Shown: piece by piece, positions 58,591 to 64,000 of the stretch
Position numbering within the stretch: position 1 is the stretch's first letter
Layout of the letters: every line of letters begins with the position of its first letter
Assembly (NCBI GenBank): GCA_035235625.1
Contig: CP141147.1
Coordinates: 12,141,001-12,205,000 of the forward strand
Length of the DNA: 64,000 bases
Source: Saururus chinensis
Lineage: Eukaryota; Streptophyta; Magnoliopsida; Piperales; Saururaceae
Direction of reading: 5' to 3'
The notes under the pieces: generated by a model
The model's database searches: none
The model's input: the letters and a program-made list of their open reading frames with translations, nothing else
Told to the model about the DNA's origin: nothing
Position numbers and translations under genes: made by a program

Positions 58591-60359
58591 ATGAAAAGAG
58601 GGGGAGGGAGAGAGAGGGAGGGGGAGAGAGAGAGAGAGAGGAGAGAGTGTCATGACCCGGATTTTTGAAGCCTTTTCAAAATAGCATGAATGGTAGTCAC
58701 GAGAATTTTTTCTTCTTCTTAAATACAAAACAAAACCATTCAATTAAATATCTAGGTCATGATAACCGGGGTTCACAAATACGGATATTAACTCATATGA
58801 TATTATTACATGTCTCAAAATTTAATAAAAACAACTCATCCATCTAAGTACAAGTCCATAATCCATTTGAAAATAAATAACTAAGTTGACTCTCATGCCA
58901 AAGATACACTTACGCACCGGGGTTGCAAAAATAAAGAACTTCATCTTGTGCTCGCTTGTTCTAGTCTTACTTGTCGTCGCCTGGAGAATCTGCAACCAAG
59001 CAAACTAAACAACAACTACAACAACGATGGAACCTCTCCGCCTTTAGGAGAAGAGCTTCAAAAGGGGCAAAAGGCTTTACTAATGTTTTTCAGATCGGGC
59101 CAACGTTACCCGATGTTAGTTGCCTACGTACTCATCAGACAACATCTCCAATGTTTCCAACAAGATCGGATCAAGACGTAGTTCTGCCTAAAACTACACT
59201 ATACTAAGAAGCATAGCATCACAAATGCAATGCTTAAGTATTTTAAAGCAACCTACATTTTATGTAAGTCCTTTAATCGTTCCACTTGTCTAATTAATAA
59301 GAAATATTAAACAATGCTATTAATTATCTCACAACCCTTGCTCAATAAAATGCAAAACATCTTGCAAACAGCACCACATAAGTGTAATATAAGTAGTACT
59401 GGTTATCAAATAACAAATACTCCCAAACTGGCCTTTAACTAATGCAAACTTGAACAACTCAACTGATATCTACACCGTTCAGAAAACAACTCATTATTGT
59501 TATATGAAAAACCGACTCCCGTTCACAAGGAGTACTGCACATTAGCAAGGAAATCCTAACTTCCCCAAGGATCCACTTAGATCAGCCATGGGTCTAGAGA
59601 TGTAGGTGTCAGCTGTGCTCATTGACACACTGGCCAGAGCTAGATGAGTCTTCTATGATGCTCAAAAACCTGGTTTGCACATTTGCAGGGATCCATCGTC
59701 CCAAAGGAGTGGAGACCACAAAGGTCTAAAAGATTATCGCCATAGATATTGTTGTGAACTAACACAATGTTGATTGAACATATGAATTAATGCATCTAAA
59801 GATTTAATACTAAACACAACCTATCATGCATTAACCAACTTTCATGATTGGCAAGATAATGCGAAGATTTAGGGCTTAAACATGTGAACTAATCAACATG
59901 ATAAGGACTCAGGCTTCTGCTTAGATGAACTAACTAATTCAAGCTTATAATGAAATAGATTGGGGTTGAGATGAACAACTCAAGTCAAACACCTAACATG
60001 ATAAATTCAGGCTGATACAACCATCAATATTCAACCTAAGGTATATCACAATCAAGGCTGAAATTCAAGGACAACATAAGCTAATTTTAAGAGGCATGCA
60101 TCTTAAGCTGAAATTCAAAGACAACATAGGCTGAAATTTAGAAGCTTCTTAGGCTAAAATTCAGAGACTCAATAAGCATGAATACATCATGAACTAAGGC
60201 TCAAAGATCAGGGATTCAATCAGCGAGATTACAACCTAAATTAAGCTAAAAATTAAGTATTAGATAGGCAATAATACAACTTAAACTAGGACTGAAAGTA
60301 AGGTATTCTCTCAGCATGATTATAAATTAAACTATGACTGAGAATTTGGTATTAATTTG

Positions 60360-60895
60360 GCCAAAGTAAAGCCTAAAACAAGGCTGCAATTCAGTGATTT
60401 AAATAAGAAAAAGTATAGCCTTAAACTAGGCTGCAATTCAAGGATCTAAATAAGCAAACGTAGAGCCTAAACCAAGGCTTCAAATCAGGGATTAAATTAG
60501 CAAAAGTATAGCCCAACCAAGGGCCACTAATCAGGGATTAAATAGGCAAAAGTATGGCCTAAACTAAGGCCACAAACCAGGGATTAAATAGGCAAAAGTA
60601 TGGCCTAAACTAAGGCCACAAACAATGGATTAAATAGGCAAAAGTATAGTCTTAAACTAGGCTGCAATTTAGGGATCCAAATAAGTAAACATAGAGCCTA
60701 AACCAAGGCTTCAAATCAGGGATTAAATAGGCAAAAGTATGGCCTAAACTAAGGCCACAAACCAGGGATTAAATAGGCAAAAGTATGGCCTAAACTAAGG
60801 CCACAAGCTAGGGATTAAATAGGCAAAAGTATGGCATAAACTAAGGCCATAAACCAGGGATTAAATAGGAAAAAGTATGGCCTAAACTAGGCTGA
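60360..60895. repeat. 46-bp minisatellite in the solo LTR
   Basis: Units share AAATAGGCAAAAGTATGGCC, then TAAACTAAGGCCACAAACCA and GGGATT. About ten copies are present. The left ones are more diverged (AAATAAGCAAACGTAGAGCC) and the right ones nearly identical, which suggests recent growth on the right side. Confidence 0.88.
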
Positions 60896-60944
60896 GATAA
60901 CCATACTAATTTTAGCATGGAACAACCATGAATTAAGTGCAAAT

Positions 60945-61235
60945 CAGGGTACATGTGTGTGAGTAAACTCACAATAGATTATGTTTTACTTCAACATAGA
61001 TTATGTGAAAATCAGGGTACATAAGTGTGAGTAAGCTCAGCATAGATCATGTGCAAATCAGGGTACGTAAGTGGCATACACTCAGCATAGAGCTTGAGTA
61101 AATCAGGGTATCTAAGTGGCATAAAACTCATCATAGAGCATGAGTAAATCAGGGTATATAAATGACATAAAACTCAACATAACTTAGGCACAAATCAGAG
61201 TATATATCTGGGAAAAACTCAGCATAGATTAGTAT
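60945..61235. repeat. 57-60-bp minisatellite, about five copies
   Basis: The core AAATCAGGGTACATAAGTG..GAGTAAACTCAGCATAGA recurs, diverging to the right. Confidence 0.75.
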
Positions 61236-62084
61236 GGAATAGGGCAAAAGATGGAGATTAGACACAGCTTATGAGGGGTCAACCTAGGCAGGGAACAATC
61301 ATCAACCTAAGGGCTAGGAGTGAAAAAAACGATGTCCCTACCTCTACCAATTTGTCCCCAAAGCTCCTAACCCTTGCTCCTACGCTTTTAGGCCTTGAAT
61401 TCAATCCAAAGATGGCTACTTTGTACCCTCTAAAGCGGCTGATTATGGAGGTCCTTGCTGAGAGAAGGAAGAGGAGGGAAGAGTTGGGAGAAGAGGGAGG
61501 CTAAACAATGCAAAAACCCAAGACCGTCTCAACTATCTTTCAAACCAGTCTGCCCCTAGCTTATAACTTCATCAAACCTCACTGAATTGCTAAGGATGGT
61601 TTACCCCTTGGTTGAGTGCACTCCCAGCATCTCCTCTAAGTCATCAATGAAGTGTTTGCTGCCCAACAGTCTTCCGAAACTATGGTCAAAGCACCCATTC
61701 CGACCCTGGCAAATTTCTGAGTTTTGAATATTTGAATCACCTCCCCTCTACTAGCAACGACTCCCCCTTTATATAGAGGATTGAACAGGAAGCCTAGTAC
61801 CACTAGGACTCACCCAACCTTAGTTACAATTTCGGAATCCCAATCCCTGCCCCATTACAAATAGGAAACCAGCCCACATACATGCTCAAAATAGTCCTAA
61901 AAGAGTCCTAACCCAACTAGATGTATAGCTGATCCCTCCAAGTTTTTCCACCACTCCTCGGACTCTTACTTTGGCTAGAAGTCCTCTGCTCGCATGCGAT
62001 CTTGTCTCAGCAAAGTTCTGGCTGTGTCCTCTTCTTGCTTTGAGTCCTTGTCCTACTAAGACTCTCTCCCTCTTTTAATTCCTA

Positions 62085-62255
62085 GTTCTTTTAGGACTTC
62101 TAATTCCTAGTTCATTTAGGACTTCTAATTCCTAGTTCATTTAGGACTCCCAACTCCTAGTATGTTTAGGACTCCCAACTCATATTACGTTTAGGACAAC
62201 CAACTCCTAGTATATTTAGGACTCTCGACTCCTAATACGTTTAAGACATCCAATT
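62085..62255. repeat. 27-bp minisatellite CCTAGT..TTTAGGACTC
   Basis: Six or seven units of the type AACTCCTAGTATGTTTAGG with ACTCCC or ACTTCT linkers. Comparable words occur in the solo LTR at 39387-40273. Confidence 0.75.
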
Positions 62256-62495
62256 CAGGTAAGCGGGCCAGTACGATATGCTCAACTTTGAACGGTGGTA
62301 TCTCCCTCATCCGAACTCCAATTAGCACATTCTTGGTGGCGTTTCGATGCTCTTTCTGTCTACTTTTCATCCATATAAGTTCCAGCACTACTCCCAAGTG
62401 ATGATCAAGTTATTCTTATGAAAAGTTCAAGGGCTCTAATATTCTAATTTTCAAGTGGTCGACTTCAAGAATTTAGAAAAATCTCGGACGTTAAA

Positions 62496-62772
62496 GAGAG
62501 AGAGGGGAGAGAGAGAGGAAGGGAGAGACAGATAGCCGGAGGAGAGGGAGGTTAGAGAGAGATAGATGAGGAGAGGGTAGAGAGACATTAGGAGCATGGC
62601 GGAGGCGAACCCAATCTGTCTCTACCCCCCCTCTCCTCACCCTCTCTCTTCTCTCTCTCCTTACCCCCTCTCTTCTCTTTCTCCGCACTCTCTCTCCCCT
62701 CTCCCTCCAATCTCCTCACTCACTCTCTCTCTCTCTCCCTGCCAATCTCCTCACTCTCTCTCCCCCTCTATC

Positions 62773-62826
<54 letters not shown>

Positions 62827-63944
62827 ATCTCTCCTCCCTCTACCTCTCCCTTCCTCTCTCTTCCCTCTCTCGCTTCCTCTCTCACTCCTCTCCTCTCTCT
62901 CCCCACCATCTCCCTCCTCTCCTCCCTCTCTCTCCCTTCCTTTCACTCTCCCCTCTCTCCCTCCACTCGCCTCCCTACCTCTCCTCTCTCCTCTCTCTCT
63001 CTATCTCTTTTAATTTAAATTATTTTAAAATAACAAATTTTCTATTAATGACACATACCATATGTGTGGCTACTACCAAGAGTAATTAGCATCACATACA
63101 TATATGCGTCGCTAATACTGTTTTTTTTTTAAATTGTTAACTTAATATATAATAACAATTTGAATCCTCTCTCTATTCCTCTCTCTCCCCTCTCCTATCT
63201 CTCTCTTCCTCTCTCTCACCTCTCTATTCCTTGCTCTCCCTCTCCTGTCTCTCTCTACTCTCTCTCTCACTCTTCCTCCCTCTCTCTCCCTCTCTCTTAC
63301 TCTCTCTTCCTCTCTCTCTCTCCTTCTCTCTTACTCTCTCTCCTCTCTCTCTTACTCTCTCTCCTATCTCTCTTCCTCTCTCTCTCCCTCTCTGCCCATT
63401 CTCTCGTCTCTCCCTTCCTCTCTCTCTTCCTCTCTCTCTCTCTCCCTCCCTCCTCTCTCTTCCATCCTCTCTCCTACACATCTCTCTATCTCTTTTAATT
63501 TAAATTTTTTTAAATTAATAATTGCTATTCACGATGCATACCATATCCATCGCTACTAACTAAGAGTAGTAGTGATGCATATGCGTGCCCAATATACTAT
63601 GTTATTTGCAAAAAATACAAGTATGTGTCGCTACTAGCACAAGTTATTAGAGACACATAAGTATATGCATAGCTAATACATAATTTTTATATTTTAAAAT
63701 TGTTAAAAATAATTTATAATAACATCTTTAATCCCGTCTCCTTCATCTCACTCTCCACTCCTCTCCTCTCCTCTTCTCTCCTCACCTCTCCTCTCTCTAT
63801 CTCTCTTCCTCTCTCTCTCTCCTCTCTCACTAGCTTTTCCTCTCTCTCTATCCCCGCTCCTCTCTTAGTCCCCTCTCTCCTCTTTCTCTTCCGCTCTCTC
63901 CCCCTCTCTCCTCTATCTCTTCCTCTCTCTCTCCTCTTCTCTCT

Positions 63945-63991
<47 letters not shown>

Positions 63992-64000
63992 TCCTCTCCT
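62496..64000. repeat. GA-to-CT switch and CT-tract modules of CACTA E
   Basis: GA tract at 62496-62600, then CT tracts at 62625-63005, 63165-63495 and 63740-64000, separated by AT-rich spacers with hairpins (ATTAATGACACATA..TATGTGTGGCTACTACC and relatives). The strand of the purines changes at about 62,610 around a short non-repetitive stretch containing ATGGCGGAGGCGAACCC. Confidence 0.8.

Larger units (their letters stand above)
58648..62495 (-). mobile_element. 3.85-kb solo LTR of a gypsy element, inside CACTA E
   Basis: Plus-strand borders are TGTCATGACCCGG (58648) and TCGGACGTTAAA (62495). On the minus strand it therefore starts TTTAACGTCCGAG (one base off the usual TG) and ends CGGGTCATGACA. 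GAGAG flanks both sides, but in a GA tract this is weak evidence. A TATA box (CTCTATATAAAGGGGG, minus) lies near 61775, about 720 bp from the start. There is no gag-pol. The 77-codon frame at 61271-61504 is probably chance. Three sets of tandem repeats are inside. Confidence 0.8.
41450..64000. mobile_element. CACTA transposon C (outer), right end beyond the window
   Basis: Starts CACTACAACAAAATG at 41450, followed by TTAGCGACGC hairpins to about 41870 and an AT-rich stretch. It is then interrupted at 42077/57169 by the MULE and resumes at 57178 with a GA tract, the module type expected next in this family. No matching TTGTTGTAGTG end is seen before 64000, so the right border is unknown. CACTA E lies within or just beyond it. 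Confidence 0.7.
57406..64000 (-). mobile_element. CACTA transposon E, runs past the window end
   Basis: Starts CACTACAACAAATTGC at 57406, followed by hairpins to about 57840, a GC-rich block (57870-58590), a GA tract interrupted by a solo LTR (58648-62495), then modules of CT tract plus hairpin to 64000. With the GC block near its left end it is oriented like element A. No right end is seen. Confidence 0.78.

Noticed and set aside
61271..61504. 77-codon frame in the solo LTR
   Set aside because: No known domain; it lies downstream of minisatellites and on the strand opposite to the LTR sense.

Overview
The window is nuclear DNA of a flowering plant and appears to be made almost wholly of transposable elements. 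I found no intact host gene, tRNA or rRNA. The plant assignment rests on the element types: CACTA transposons beginning CACTACAACAAA, a Mutator-like element (MULE) with a MURA transposase and an Ulp1-type protease, a chromodomain Ty3/gypsy element primed by initiator tRNA-Met, and TNTAAC..-type gypsy LTRs. The species cannot be told from the sequence alone.

Left part (1-27.8 kb): a partial LTR end (1-879); a very long solo LTR (1029-5679, TSD GCTTC); CACTA element A (6974-10514, TSD TAT); a small Mutator-type MITE (12753-13293, 9-bp TSD); CACTA element B (13796-19823) split by a solo LTR (15277-17163); a second long LTR-like block (about 19864-23489) carrying a Tourist-like MITE (22587-23168, TSD TAG); an Athila/Tat-type LTR with its polypurine tract (23496-24948); an LTR-like dispersed repeat (25963-26645); and a further MITE (26834-27443).

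Middle (27.8-41.4 kb): a complete but dead Reina-type chromovirus on the minus strand (27796-33163, two 383-bp LTRs, TSD CAAGC). About 7 kb of unassigned sequence follows with one minisatellite (36425-36660). Next is a decayed gypsy pol remnant (37720-40470) split by a solo LTR (39387-40273, TSD GAAGG), and a second, inverted copy of the 26-kb repeat (40775-41449).

Right part (41.45-64 kb): a nested stack. CACTA element C starts at 41450 and runs past the window. It is split by a 15.1-kb MULE (42078-57168) with a perfect 9-bp TSD. The MULE carries, both reading leftward, a degraded transposase gene and a degraded DUF1985/Ulp1-protease gene. Its right arm is split by CACTA element D (53048-56730, TSD GAG). 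Beyond the MULE, CACTA element E starts at 57406, is split by a 3.85-kb solo LTR (58648-62495), and runs off the end.

The CACTA elements are non-coding. Each is built from dozens of short hairpins (TTAGCGACGC..GCGTCGCTAA), long pure GA/CT tracts and one GC-rich block. The strongest observations are this hairpin architecture, the MULE with 1.2-kb arms that duplicate the start of its own protease gene, the polymeric AACTGGAAAA arrays that switch orientation inside the MULE, and a run of four solo LTRs with recognisable target duplications.
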